A DNA stretch of 64,000 nt. Origin: Clostridia bacterium (GTDB taxonomy: Bacteria; Bacillota; Clostridia; Oscillospirales; Acutalibacteraceae). The stretch covers positions 42,583 to 106,582 of the forward strand of contig JAGAJB010000003.1 of NCBI GenBank assembly GCA_017626295.1. The letters are read 5' to 3'. The translations under genes and the position numbers were made by a program. The notes beneath the pieces are model-generated. The model ran no database searches. It saw only the letters and a list, made by a program, of their open reading frames with translations, and was not told where the DNA came from. Below are positions 6,737 to 15,982 of this stretch, in pieces. The stretch's first letter is position 1. Each line of letters starts with the position of its first letter.

Positions 6737-8779
6737 TTATTCATCATCGTCATCAAGTTTAGCATCTGCTATAACTTTTTCTGCGATATTGTTAGGAGCA
6801 TCTTCGTAGCGTGCAAATTCAAGGGTGAAGTGACCTCTGCCTGCTGTTACTGAACGAAGTGCAATAGCAAAGTCGCTCATTTCAGCCATGGGAACTTCTG
6901 CAACGAGTTCCTGTGTCTTTGCGTCTTCTGCAGGGCCCATACCTAAAACCCTGCCTCTACGTTTGTTAACATCGCCGAGAATATCTCCAAGGTTATCATC
7001 GGGAATATATGCTCTGAGAGTTCCGATAGGTTCAAGTATTGTGGGAGATGCTTCGGGGATAGCGGCTTTAAATGCTATACGTGCAGCCATTTTGAAAGCC
7101 ATTTCGGAAGAGTCAACAGGATGGTAAGAACCGTCGTGGAGACAAGCCTTAATACCAACCATAGGATAGCCTGCAATAAGACCGCCGGCTACGCATTCGC
7201 GCAAGCCCTTTTCAACTGCGGGGAAGAAGTTCTTGGGAACTGCACCGCCTACAACTTCATCGGAAGTAAATACGAAATCCTCTTCGCCTGCATAGGGTTC
7301 AAAACGGATGAAAACGTCACCAAACTGACCGTGGCCACCGGACTGCTTTTTATGACGGCCCTGTTTATCAACAGTTTTGCGGATAGTTTCTCTGTAAGCA
7401 ACACGGGGAGCAGTGAGTTCAACTTCAACACCGTATTTATTTTTAAGTTTAGAAACAATAGATTCAAGGTGCTGTTCACCAAGACCGGAGATGATCTGTT
7501 CTTTTGTTTCTTTGTTGGTATAGAATTTCATTGCGCCGTCTTCTTCAGCAAGTTTATTAAGACCGGAAGCAACTTTATCTTCTTCACCTTTTTTAACTAC
7601 GTTAACTGCCATTGAATAGCAAGCAATGGGGAAGTTAACGCCGTCAAGAGTAACGGGATTTTTGGCATCACACATTGTATCGCCTGTTTTGAAGCCGGAA
7701 AGTTTTGTAACAACACCGATGTCACCTGCAACGATTTCGGCAGCATCTTCTTGTTTACCGCCTTTAACCATAACGATTTTGCCCATTTTATCTTCTTCTT
7801 CGGTGCGGGCGTTATAAGCCTTTGTAGCGGCAGTAATTCTACCGGAAACTACTTTGAAGAAAGACATCTTACCAACGAATGGGTCAGAAACGGTTTTGAA
7901 GCATATAGCAGCAAGAGGTCCGTTTTCGTCACATTCAATATCGCCTTCGCCCTTGGGTGAGGGTGCAAGTTTTGTAATACCGTTCATAAGAAGGTCAACA
8001 GCGTCAGTTGTAAGACCGGAGCAAGCATAAACAGGAACAACAGTACCGTCTGCAACACCCTGTGAAAGACCGAAAACTATTTCATCGTGTGTAAATTCTT
8101 CGCCTTCAAAGAACTTCATCATAAGTTCATCGTCACCGGAAGCAACAGCCTCGGTAAATGAAGCGTGAATATCTTCAATGATACTGTCTTCGGGAATAGC
8201 AACTTCTGTTGCTTTGCCGTTATCATATTTAAATGCTTTATTCTGAAGGAAGTTTACGTAACACTCAACCTTACCGCCAACTATGTAGGGGATTACAACA
8301 GGGCAAACAGCGGTGCCGTATTTTTCTTTAAGAGCATTAAGAGTTTTGTAGAAGTCGCGGTCTTCGCCGTCACATTTTGAAACGGCTACGAATTTTGAAA
8401 GACCGTTTCTGTCAGCGGTACGCAATGCTTTTTCAGCGCCGACATCAACGCCGTGGCCCGATGAAAGAACAACTATAACAGTTTCGGCTGCGCGAATACC
8501 TTCGCTTCTGCCACCTTCAAAATCAAAAAGACCGGGAGTGTCAATAATGTTAATTTTTCTGTTGCGCCATTCAAAGTTGGCAACTGCTGAAGAAACAGAA
8601 ACCTTTCTCTTTTTTTCTTCCGCATCGAAGTCAAGAACGGTGTTACCGTCTGTAACTTTACCGAGTCTGTCGGAAGCACCGGAAAGATAAAGCATAGCCT
8701 CTGCAAGAGTAGTTTTACCTCTGCTGCCGTGACCAGCAATGACAACATTGCGGATATTTTCCTTAGTGTATGCTTTCAA
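6737..8779 (-). CDS. EF-G-like translation GTPase (FusA2/TetM-like paralogue)
   Basis: 680 residues with full EF-G layout: GTPase domain (1-270), domain II, and domains III-V to the C-terminus (VSKLKNKYGVEVELTAPRVAYRET, HGQFGDVFIRF, RRGRVLGMGP). The P-loop GHGSRGKTT is at 16-24. Two departures from EF-G/EF-Tu are visible: the G3 motif reads DTPGLFDF (80-87), with Leu at the position of the catalytic His of DTPGH, and G4 is SKCD (134-137) rather than NKxD. These features mark the EF-G-like subfamily found beside true FusA in many Clostridia; its function (rescue, stress, or ribosome protection) is not settled. The start is a TTG with AGGGAGG eight bases upstream; a 6-bp hairpin (ATAGCG/CGCTAT) lies just before it. 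Monocistronic. Confidence 0.88.
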   Translation of the reverse strand: MKAYTKENIRNVVIAGHGSRGKTTLAEAMLYLSGASDRLGKVTDGNTVLDFDAEEKKRKVSVSSAVANFEWRNRKINIIDTPGLFDFEGGRSEGIRAAETVIVVLSSGHGVDVGAEKALRTADRNGLSKFVAVSKCDGEDRDFYKTLNALKEKYGTAVCPVVIPYIVGGKVECYVNFLQNKAFKYDNGKATEVAIPEDSIIEDIHASFTEAVASGDDELMMKFFEGEEFTHDEIVFGLSQGVADGTVVPVYACSGLTTDAVDLLMNGITKLAPSPKGEGDIECDENGPLAAICFKTVSDPFVGKMSFFKVVSGRITAATKAYNARTEEEDKMGKIVMVKGGKQEDAAEIVAGDIGVVTKLSGFKTGDTMCDAKNPVTLDGVNFPIACYSMAVNVVKKGEEDKVASGLNKLAEEDGAMKFYTNKETKEQIISGLGEQHLESIVSKLKNKYGVEVELTAPRVAYRETIRKTVDKQGRHKKQSGGHGQFGDVFIRFEPYAGEEDFVFTSDEVVGGAVPKNFFPAVEKGLRECVAGGLIAGYPMVGIKACLHDGSYHPVDSSEMAFKMAARIAFKAAIPEASPTILEPIGTLRAYIPDDNLGDILGDVNKRRGRVLGMGPAEDAKTQELVAEVPMAEMSDFAIALRSVTAGRGHFTLEFARYEDAPNNIAEKVIADAKLDDDDE

Positions 8780-9006
8780 AAGAATTCCTCCCTAATAGCG
8801 TATTACCGCTATGGTTTTTATAAAATTTAGTACGCCTGAAACAAAAAATATTATAAAGGGTGACTATACTTTGGTATTTTAGCACATATTTTTCGCCGTT
8901 TCAATGATTTTTTTGAGTAAAATGCAAAGATTATTGATAATATATAATAACTAACGCCGTTTTTTATGTAATATGTTACGATTTTTGGAATGTTATGTTT
9001 TTACAA

Positions 9007-9035
9007 TTGAAAAATTAAAAAGGGTGTGCTAATAT
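9007..9035 (+). promoter_or_regulatory. Sigma-A promoter for the surface propeller-dnaD operon
   Basis: TTGAAA (9007-9012), 17-base spacer, TAATAT (9030-9035). An 8-bp inverted repeat (AGAGTGTA 9036-9043 with TATACTCT 9055-9062) lies right after it, a possible operator or leader hairpin. The rest of the 330-base divergent gap 8780-9111 shows only AT-rich sequence. Confidence 0.7.
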
Positions 9036-9111
9036 AGAGTGTAGTATGAGTTGTTATACTCTGATATAAGCGATTTGAATGAAAACATCTCAAATATGGA
9101 GGTTTTTTATA

Positions 9112-11064
9112 ATGAACGAAAATAATATGAACGGTAATTTAAATAACAATTCTGTACCCAAAAAGCCCGTAGCACCACCTTTAGTACCCAAGGGCGAGGC
9201 TAAGAAACCGGAAGTAAAGAAAACAGTTGCGCCTGTTGTTACCGATAAGAAAGAAAAGGGAAAAGACAAAAAATTTCTTTACATACTTATTCCCGTTATT
9301 GCGATTATTCTTGTGGCAGCAATTATTATTGCGGTCGTTCTCAAAAAAGATAAGACAGAAAAAACTGATCCCACAACAACAAAAGTAATCGTTGCCACAG
9401 ATGAAAACGGTGTTGCAATTACTGATGCAAACGGTGTTCCTGTTACGATTGTTCCCGAAACAGAGGTTGTTAATGTTACCGATGCAAATGGTGTTCCCGT
9501 AACAGATAATAAAGGTAACAATGTAACAACCGTCGTATATAAAGAGGTTGATGTTACGGTTAATGTGGCAGTTACTAATGAAAACGGTGAAGAAGTGACT
9601 AACAGCAAGGGTGAGGTTGTTACACAGCAGGTAGTAGTGCCTCAGGATCCTAATCAAGCGGGTAACGGTAGTGTTGTTTTAGGAACAACTGCCGTAGCTA
9701 TTACCGACGGCCAGGGTAATACTGCAGTTGACAACGAGGGTAATCTTTTCACAACTATTGTTGAACTTACAAGTAACCCCATCGCAGTTGAACCTGCAGC
9801 ACTTGACTGGAAAGCATCAATGGGTGGTACAGCCGCTGACTATTTCTCAAGCATTGCAACAGATACAGACGGTAACTACATTGCCGCTAATGTTACAAAC
9901 TCAAAAGACGGTAATTTTAAAGAGTATGCTGAACTTAAGTACGCTGCTCCGTACACCGTTCTTGTAAAATACGATAAATCAGGCAACATCAAATGGCAGA
10001 AACCTATCGGAAGCACAAGGGGTATGCTCGCACTTACAGATGTTATTCCTACTGATGACGGCGGATTCTATGCAGTAGGTTATGGTAAAAATGTGGGCGG
10101 TAAAACCGGTATTGGTTACTATGACTGTGTAGTTTACAAATTTGATAAAAATTGTAATGAAGTTTGGTGTAAGATTTTCGGTACATCTACTGTTGATATG
10201 TTTAACGGTGCAACTCTTACTTCCGACGGCGGAATAGTTGCAGTAGGTTCAGTAGGTAACAATGACGGTGATGCAGAAGGTTTCGGTAAAGAAGAACTCC
10301 AGTCTGCTGCATGTATTGTTAAGTATGATGCAAACGGTAACCTTGTATGGAAAAACATTCTTGGCGGTAACCAGGATTACTTCAACAATGTTGTTGAAGG
10401 TACGGACGGTGGTTTTTACTGTGTAGGTAACTTCTATTCAGGTGTCCTTTTCAAAGGCTTAGGTTCTTCTGATTCCGCTGTTGTAAAAATTGACAATAAC
10501 GGTAAATATGTCGGTGTTGCTCCTGTTGCGGGTAGAGGTATTGAGTCATTTACAGGCATTACTGCTTGTAAGGACGGTGGCGTTGTTATTGTAGGTAAAT
10601 CCAATTCTTCTGATTCGGGTAACACAGAAAGTACATTCGTTTCAGACCTTGCTTCACGCGGAGGTTTTGACGCATATATTATGAAATTCAACAATGATTT
10701 GACTTTCGGTTTTGCGAAGCCTTTCAGAGGTCAGTATGACGATGACCTTGTGGATGTTGTTGAAAAATCAGACGGTACGTTTGTTGCCACAGGTAAATCA
10801 AATTCATCCTCACGTGACCTTAAAGGTATTACTACACGCGGTGGCGATGATATGGTTATTGCTTCCTTTGATAAATACGGAAATCTCACTTGGGCACGTT
10901 CTTTCGGCGGAACCCAGAATGAAAGCGCAACCGCAATTTGCTTGGCAGAAAAAGACGGTTATGTTATTGCAGGTCGCACACTTTCAAAGGATATTGATAT
11001 GAAAGGTATCTCGCAGTATGTTAACGGAAAATCTGTTGGTGTTATTGCAAAGTTCCCCGAATAA
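9112..11064 (+). CDS. Membrane-anchored surface protein with linker repeats and beta-propeller-like domain
   Basis: About 650 residues. A 45-residue Pro/Lys-rich cytoplasmic start precedes one membrane helix (FLYILIPVIAIILVAAIII). The outside part begins with four or five imperfect repeats of the type VTDANGVPVTD, a likely extended or Ig-like stalk, then about 420 residues with at least six repeats of the form GGxxxDYF..DGGFYAVG and phrases such as KYDKSGNIKW, typical of bacterial beta-propeller or delta-60-like repeats. I infer a surface-exposed adhesion or sensing protein. The ATG at 9112 is chosen because GGAGG lies eight bases before it; an ATG at 9079 lacks a site. The stop is only three bases before dnaD, an odd partner for a surface protein. 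Exact fold and ligand are unknown. Confidence 0.7.
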   Translation: MNENNMNGNLNNNSVPKKPVAPPLVPKGEAKKPEVKKTVAPVVTDKKEKGKDKKFLYILIPVIAIILVAAIIIAVVLKKDKTEKTDPTTTKVIVATDENGVAITDANGVPVTIVPETEVVNVTDANGVPVTDNKGNNVTTVVYKEVDVTVNVAVTNENGEEVTNSKGEVVTQQVVVPQDPNQAGNGSVVLGTTAVAITDGQGNTAVDNEGNLFTTIVELTSNPIAVEPAALDWKASMGGTAADYFSSIATDTDGNYIAANVTNSKDGNFKEYAELKYAAPYTVLVKYDKSGNIKWQKPIGSTRGMLALTDVIPTDDGGFYAVGYGKNVGGKTGIGYYDCVVYKFDKNCNEVWCKIFGTSTVDMFNGATLTSDGGIVAVGSVGNNDGDAEGFGKEELQSAACIVKYDANGNLVWKNILGGNQDYFNNVVEGTDGGFYCVGNFYSGVLFKGLGSSDSAVVKIDNNGKYVGVAPVAGRGIESFTGITACKDGGVVIVGKSNSSDSGNTESTFVSDLASRGGFDAYIMKFNNDLTFGFAKPFRGQYDDDLVDVVEKSDGTFVATGKSNSSSRDLKGITTRGGDDMVIASFDKYGNLTWARSFGGTQNESATAICLAEKDGYVIAGRTLSKDIDMKGISQYVNGKSVGVIAKFPE

Positions 11065-11067
11065 GAT

Positions 11068-12060
11068 ATGATTAAAATTAAATGTGACTATTTGGGCGGC
11101 GCAGTCGCCGTACCTACTGATGTTATTGATAAGCACTTAAAGCTTGCACCTGTTGCAAGCTTTAAGGTTTTGCTTTTTATTTTAAGAAATCCCGAGGGCA
11201 CTGCCGATGCTGAGCAAATTGCAATGTGTACGGGTCTTGCAAAACTTGATGTTACAGACTGTCTTAACTACTGGGAAAGTAACGGTGTTATATCCATTGA
11301 CGATGAAATTAACGAAGAAGCGGTAAAAACGGCAATAGGTAACGCAAAATGCGTTAAAACTCCTGAAGAAAAAACGGACAAGTCCGAAAATAAAAATGTA
11401 AATGTAAGATCTTTGCCTGTTAAAAAACCAACGCAGCGAGAAATTGCTATGCGACTTTCCGAAGAACCGGAACTTACTTTAATCTGTAATGAAGCGCAGA
11501 CTATTCTCGGTACATTCGGTTATGATACCCAGGCACTTATCGTAATGATTTATGATTTTTTCGGTTTTCCGCCCGAAGTAATTATTACACTTCTCCAACA
11601 TCAGAAATTTGAAAAGAAAACATCTTCTGCTGCAATAAAAAGCAGAGCAGAGGATTGGGCTAAACGAGGTATCGATACACTTGAAGCAGTAGAAAAAGAA
11701 CTTCTTGTGCTTGAAAAAATAAATGAAGTTTATAATATCGTAAAAGATACGGCAGGTTTTACAAGCGAGTCGCCGTCACCCCGTGTTGCTAAATATCTGC
11801 GCCAATGGGCAGGTGAATGGAACTGTTCGTCTGAACTTATAAATTTTGCTCTCGAAGAGGCAAACAAAGTTCTTACCGATGCAAATAAACTGCTTAAAAA
11901 GTGGGCAAATTCGGGCATCACTACACCCGAGGAAGTTAAAATTCAACAGAAAAAATCTTTACCTAAAGAAGTAAAGAAATCATACGACACAGAAAAAGTC
12001 GGCAGAAACAGTGTTCTTGATTGGGCTAAGAGATATGCCGCAGAGGAGGAGAATGAATGA
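11068..12060 (+). CDS. DnaD-like primosomal protein
   Basis: 330 residues. An N-terminal winged-helix region (about 1-90, with KLDVTDCLNYWESNGVI) is followed by a charged linker and two DnaB_2/DnaD C-terminal domains (about 125-205 and 215-285), each ending in the family signature: AEDWAKRGIDTLEAVEKEL and LLKKWANSGITTPEEVK. In Bacillota such proteins help load the replicative helicase at the origin or at stalled forks. It has no obvious ribosome site and starts three bases after the previous stop, so it is probably translationally coupled. It overlaps the DnaC-like gene by four bases, the usual clostridial DnaD-DnaC pairing, and lies close to parS sites. Confidence 0.88.
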   Translation: MIKIKCDYLGGAVAVPTDVIDKHLKLAPVASFKVLLFILRNPEGTADAEQIAMCTGLAKLDVTDCLNYWESNGVISIDDEINEEAVKTAIGNAKCVKTPEEKTDKSENKNVNVRSLPVKKPTQREIAMRLSEEPELTLICNEAQTILGTFGYDTQALIVMIYDFFGFPPEVIITLLQHQKFEKKTSSAAIKSRAEDWAKRGIDTLEAVEKELLVLEKINEVYNIVKDTAGFTSESPSPRVAKYLRQWAGEWNCSSELINFALEEANKVLTDANKLLKKWANSGITTPEEVKIQQKKSLPKEVKKSYDTEKVGRNSVLDWAKRYAAEEENE

Positions 12061-13022
12061 AATTTTCCGAAATAATTTATCAGAGAGCAGAAAATGAACT
12101 CAGAAACAGGCGCGAGCAGGCTGAAAAACTTGCATCTGTGCGCCGTAAAGAGTTTATTGTGAAAAATCCCGAACTTCTCGATATTGAAAACGAAATGAAA
12201 AATGCGGCACTTGAAGTTATACGCAGTGTTGGTGCAGACGGTAAAAAGGTTGATATTTCACAGATTGCAAAAAGAAATCTTGAGGCGCAGGAAGCAAAAC
12301 GCTCTTTAATAAAGGCAGCGGGCTATCCCGAAGATTACCTTGATATTCCCTATACTTGCAAAAAGTGTAAAGACTCGGGTATTTTCAACGGTAAACTTTG
12401 CGAGTGCCATCTGGCACTTTTGCAACAGTTATCAGTAGGCGAACTCGCTTGCAGTCCTATGCTTGCGCGCTCCACTTTTGCAACTTTTGATATTAAATAT
12501 TACAGCGATATAAAAGATACCGATTTAGGTTTTTCACCCCGCGAATATATGCGCGGTTGTTTTGAAATGCTTAAAGCATATGCCGAAAACTTCACTGTGC
12601 AGAGCAACAGTTTCTTCTTCAGCGGCGGTACGGGACTTGGAAAAACACACCTTGCACTCGCTATTCTTAACCGACTTACTCAACGCGGTTTCAGCGTTTA
12701 CTATAATTCTGCATCAGGCATTATAAAACAACTTGAAAAAGAGCGTTTCGGCAGAAGTGTTGACAGCGTGGAGGAAGAAATCGAAAAAAGTGACCTGGTT
12801 ATTGTTGATGATTTAGGTGCAGAATTCGCAACACCTTTTGCAGAGGCAACGGTAAATGAACTTGTTAATAATGCGATACTTTCAGGTAAACCTATGATTA
12901 TGATTTCAAATCTTTCCGTAGACGAACTTGAAGAACGATACGGTCAGCGTGTAGTTTCGCGGCTTAATTCCTTTGAAGTTATTGAATTCATAGGTGAAGA
13001 TATAAGACAGTTGAAAAAATAA
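12057..13022 (+). CDS. DnaC/DnaI-like AAA+ helicase-loader ATPase
   Basis: 321 residues. An N-terminal helical region is followed by a Cys cluster (CKKCKDSGIFNGKLCEC, about 101-117) that is typical of this clostridial DnaC-like family and likely binds zinc. The AAA+ core follows: Walker A FSGGTGLGKTHLALAI (about 189-204), Walker B LVIVDDLGAE, sensor ISNLS and the Arg-finger-like YGQRVVSRL. It presumably loads the DnaB-type helicase together with the DnaD protein encoded just upstream (four-base ATGA overlap, GAGGAGGAGA in the upstream gene end as ribosome site). IstB-like transposition ATPases are related, but no transposase is adjacent. Confidence 0.88.
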   Translation: MKFSEIIYQRAENELRNRREQAEKLASVRRKEFIVKNPELLDIENEMKNAALEVIRSVGADGKKVDISQIAKRNLEAQEAKRSLIKAAGYPEDYLDIPYTCKKCKDSGIFNGKLCECHLALLQQLSVGELACSPMLARSTFATFDIKYYSDIKDTDLGFSPREYMRGCFEMLKAYAENFTVQSNSFFFSGGTGLGKTHLALAILNRLTQRGFSVYYNSASGIIKQLEKERFGRSVDSVEEEIEKSDLVIVDDLGAEFATPFAEATVNELVNNAILSGKPMIMISNLSVDELEERYGQRVVSRLNSFEVIEFIGEDIRQLKK

Positions 13023-13043
13023 TTTAACCACGGAGGTTTTTAT

Positions 13044-13469
13044 ATGTTAAAAGGTATTCCCAATATTATTTCACCCGAACTTCTCAAGATTCTTGATGAA
13101 ATGGGTCACGGTGACGAAATTATTATCGGTGACGGAAATTTCCCCGCAGCATCTAACGCACAGCGCCTTATTCGTTGCGACGGACACAATGTTCCCGAAC
13201 TCCTTGATGCTATTTTGAAACTTATGCCCCTTGATTCTTATGTAGACAGTCCTGTTATGTTAATGCAGACAACAAAGGGAGACCCCACACCTACTATCTG
13301 GGCAGAATATCAGGAAATTGTAAATAAACACAACGGCGAAACAAAAATGTCTGAAATTGAGCGTTTTGCTTTTTATGACAGAGCAAAAACTGCTTATGCT
13401 ATTATCGCAACAAGCGAAATGGCATTGTATGCAAACATAATTCTTAAAAAAGGTGTTGTGACAGAATGA
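13044..13469 (+). CDS. fucU: RbsD/FucU-family sugar mutarotase
   Basis: 141 residues, the normal size for the family. The N-terminal signature MGHGDEIIIGDGNFPA carries the conserved H22 and D30, and the following RLIRCDGHNVPELLDAIL and PLDSYVDSP are FucU-like rather than RbsD-like. FucU interconverts the alpha and beta anomers of L-fucose. No fucose catabolic gene is beside it; it is the last gene of the propeller-dnaD-dnaC operon (GGAGG eight bases before ATG, 21 bases after dnaC) and is followed by a terminator. The substrate assignment is by family only. Confidence 0.8.
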   Translation: MLKGIPNIISPELLKILDEMGHGDEIIIGDGNFPAASNAQRLIRCDGHNVPELLDAILKLMPLDSYVDSPVMLMQTTKGDPTPTIWAEYQEIVNKHNGETKMSEIERFAFYDRAKTAYAIIATSEMALYANIILKKGVVTE

Positions 13470-13470
13470 G

Positions 13471-13502
13471 AAAAAACCGTCTGCGACTGCAGGCGGTTTT
13501 TT
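13471..13502 (+). terminator. Terminator of the propeller-dnaD-dnaC-fucU operon
   Basis: AAAACCGTCTGC pairs with GCAGGCGGTTTT (one G-U pair), then T residues. Confidence 0.85.
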
Positions 13503-13508
13503 AATGAC

Positions 13509-13537
13509 TTGCAATTTTTGTAATAATATGCTACTAT
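13509..13537 (+). promoter_or_regulatory. Probable promoter for the DUF1294 gene
   Basis: TTGCAA (13509-13514), 17-base spacer, TACTAT (13532-13537). Confidence 0.55.
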
Positions 13538-13577
13538 ATACTAGAACATTTGTTCATAAAATGATTTCGGTGAGAAA

Positions 13578-13865
13578 ATGACAGAATATATTCTTATTTA
13601 CATACTATGTATATCCATAGTTACTGCAATTATAACCGCATACGATAAAAGGGCTGCAAAGAAATATCCAAAACACCGTGTTCCTGAAAATGTGCTTTTG
13701 ATGTTAGCAATATCAGGTGGTAGTGTAGCAGAACTTTTAACAATGCTCAAAATCCGACATAAAACAAAACACAAAAAGTTTATGATAGGACTGCCTGTAA
13801 TCATAGTTTTGCAGATGATTGTGATTACAATCGGCGCTTTGCGCCCCTTAATTCCTAATTCTTAA
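13578..13865 (+). CDS. DUF1294 small membrane protein
   Basis: 95 residues with an N-terminal hydrophobic helix (ILIYILCISIVTAIIT), the family signature YDKRAAKKYPKHRVPEN, a glycine-rich second segment (LAISGGSVAELLTM), the RHKTKHKKF motif and a C-terminal hydrophobic helix. The function of the family is unknown. The last few codons (RPLIPNS) and the stop lie inside a dispersed TAATTCC-type repeat, so an older, different C-terminus may have been replaced. It may be co-transcribed with recG. Confidence 0.8.
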   Translation: MTEYILIYILCISIVTAIITAYDKRAAKKYPKHRVPENVLLMLAISGGSVAELLTMLKIRHKTKHKKFMIGLPVIIVLQMIVITIGALRPLIPNS

Positions 13866-13882
13866 TTCCTCATTCCTAATTC
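13834..13882 (+). repeat. Copy of the TAATTCC intergenic repeat
   Basis: GCGCTTTGCGCCCC is followed by CTTAATTCC/CTAATTC/CTCATTCC units. The right end of the MITE-like element at 6656-6705 has the same order (GTGCGCAGCACCC then CTCCT/CATTCC/TAATTCC units). It overlaps the 3' end of the DUF1294 gene and reaches to within four bases of the recG ribosome site. Confidence 0.6.
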
Positions 13883-13901
13883 AAAAAAGGTGGTGATAAC
13901 C

Positions 13902-15932
13902 GTGGTAGATCTTGATACAAGAGTACAGTTTCTGAAAGGCGTAGGTGAAGCAAGAGCCAAAACCCTTGCAAAACAAGGAATATTCAGCGTAGGAGATTTA
14001 TTGAGAAATTACCCCAGAGCCTATGAGGATTGGAATAATGTAACCTCTATTCGCGATGCCGGGATAAATGAAAGTGTCTGTTTAAAGGCCGTAATTGCCG
14101 AACGCCCTGCAGTCGTGCGAATAAACGGTGGGAAAATGCTTGTAAAAACCGCAATTGCAGACGGCACAGACTATATGCACATAGTGTTTTTTAACAACAA
14201 ATATGTAAAAGACCAACTTATAGAAAATGAAGAATATTTATTTTTCGGAAAAATATCACAGGATAAATACGGCGCAAAAACTATGCTTTCACCACGGTTT
14301 GAAAAGTCACCCGAAAAGCAGAGAATACGCCCTGTTTATAAGGCAACCTCTGCCTTATCTTCTAAGACAGTTGAGCGACTTACAGAAAACGCACTTCGTG
14401 AGATAAAAGGAAATATCCCTGAAATTATTCCTGATTATGTTATTAAAAAATATAAACTTATGGGATTTGAAGATGCTTTAAGAACTGTCCATTTTCCCGA
14501 AACCGAAAAGGACCTTTCCCTTGCAAAAAGAAGGCTTATTTTCGAAGAACTTCTTCTTTTGCAAATGGGGCTTTTAAGCGAAAAATCTACGGGAGGCAGC
14601 AGAGTATCAAAACCTGTAGAAAAAGATTTTTCCGAGGAGTTTTACAGAACTTTACCTTTTGAGCCGACCAACGCCCAAAAAAGAGCCGTTTCGGAAGCAA
14701 TAGACGATATGCAGAAAAGAAAGCCGATGAACAGACTCTTGCAAGGGGATGTGGGCTCGGGTAAAACTGCAGTTGCTGCAGCACTTATGTACAGCGCAAT
14801 GAGAAACGGTTTCCAAAGCGCTCTTATGGCGCCTACGGAAGTTCTCGCAAATCAGCACTATAAAACCCTTGTGAATTTCTTCGGTGAAGATATAAAAGTT
14901 GAACTTCTTACAGGTTCGGTTACTGCTAAAAACAAGCGACTTATACGCGAAAGACTTGAAAGTGGCGAAAGTTTTATTGTTGTGGGAACTCACGCAATAA
15001 TTCAGAATGATGTGGCTTTTAAGAATCTGGGTCTTGTAATTACCGATGAACAACACCGATTCGGTGTAGGTCAAAGGGCGAATTTATCCGCGAAAGGCGA
15101 AAACCCCCATACGCTTGTTATGTCTGCAACACCTATTCCGCGAACGCTTGCAATGATGATTTACGGCGACCTTGATATTTCTGTTCTTGATGAACTTCCC
15201 AAGGGCAGACAGCCTGTAAAAACATACTGTGTGCCTACAAGTTATCACGAGAGAATATATAAATTTTTAAGAAAAAATATCGCATCAGGCAGGCAATGCT
15301 ATATAGTTTGCCCGCTTGTTGAAGAAAGTGACAGTGACCTTGTACCCGCTACGGAGTATTATGATTACTTAAAAAGCACATATTTTACCGACTGCACCTT
15401 AGGGCTTCTTCACGGTCAGATGAAACCCAAACAAAAGGACGAGGTAATGCGCCGTTTCTACGCAGGCGAGATAGATTTACTAGTTTCAACTGTCGTTATT
15501 GAAGTGGGTGTGGATGTACCTAATGCTACTGTTATGGTTATTGAAAATGCCGAAAGATTCGGACTTTCGCAACTTCATCAGTTAAGAGGTCGAATCGGCA
15601 GAGGTACAGAGGAGAGCACCTGTGTGCTTTTGTCCGATGCTCAAAATGACGAGGCAAAAGAGCGTTTTGATATAATGTGCAAAACTACCGATGGTTTTGA
15701 GATTGCAAAGAAAGACCTTGAACTTCGCGGTCCCGGAGATTTTTTTGGTTCCCGTCAGCACGGTTTACCTGATATGCGAGTAGCAAATCTCATGACAGAC
15801 ACACGAATACTTTACGAAGCACAGAAAACTGCTAAGGAAATAGTTGATGGCGATATGGTTCTGAGTGAAGAGGAAAAATCCGCATTGGAAAAAGAAGTAA
15901 ATAAACTGTTTGTAAGAGTGAGTATGAACTAA
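13902..15932 (+). CDS. recG: ATP-dependent DNA helicase RecG
   Basis: About 676 residues. An N-terminal wedge/OB-fold region (with FLKGVGEARAKTL at the start) is followed by the two helicase domains: Walker A LQGDVGSGKTAVAAAL, the DEQH box with HRFGVGQR, SATPIPRTLAMMIYGDLD, and motif VI QLHQLRGRIGRG. RecG remodels stalled forks and Holliday junctions. I chose the GTG at 13902 because AAAGGTGGTGAT, nearly the full anti-SD complement, lies just before it; GTG codons at 13890 and 13893 lie inside that ribosome site. A terminator follows directly. Confidence 0.95.
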   Translation: MVDLDTRVQFLKGVGEARAKTLAKQGIFSVGDLLRNYPRAYEDWNNVTSIRDAGINESVCLKAVIAERPAVVRINGGKMLVKTAIADGTDYMHIVFFNNKYVKDQLIENEEYLFFGKISQDKYGAKTMLSPRFEKSPEKQRIRPVYKATSALSSKTVERLTENALREIKGNIPEIIPDYVIKKYKLMGFEDALRTVHFPETEKDLSLAKRRLIFEELLLLQMGLLSEKSTGGSRVSKPVEKDFSEEFYRTLPFEPTNAQKRAVSEAIDDMQKRKPMNRLLQGDVGSGKTAVAAALMYSAMRNGFQSALMAPTEVLANQHYKTLVNFFGEDIKVELLTGSVTAKNKRLIRERLESGESFIVVGTHAIIQNDVAFKNLGLVITDEQHRFGVGQRANLSAKGENPHTLVMSATPIPRTLAMMIYGDLDISVLDELPKGRQPVKTYCVPTSYHERIYKFLRKNIASGRQCYIVCPLVEESDSDLVPATEYYDYLKSTYFTDCTLGLLHGQMKPKQKDEVMRRFYAGEIDLLVSTVVIEVGVDVPNATVMVIENAERFGLSQLHQLRGRIGRGTEESTCVLLSDAQNDEAKERFDIMCKTTDGFEIAKKDLELRGPGDFFGSRQHGLPDMRVANLMTDTRILYEAQKTAKEIVDGDMVLSEEEKSALEKEVNKLFVRVSMN

Positions 15933-15963
15933 AAAGTCGATGCAAATGCATCGGCTTTTTTAA
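15931..15963 (+). terminator. Terminator of recG
   Basis: AAAAGTCGATGCA pairs with TGCATCGGCTTTT (one G-U), then TT. Confidence 0.85.
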
Positions 15964-15982
15964 TTTTCGTTTAAAACATCTA

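Noticed and set aside
7121..7615. 164-residue open frame antisense to the EF-G-like gene
   Set aside because: Shadow of a conserved gene with no ribosome site or family match.
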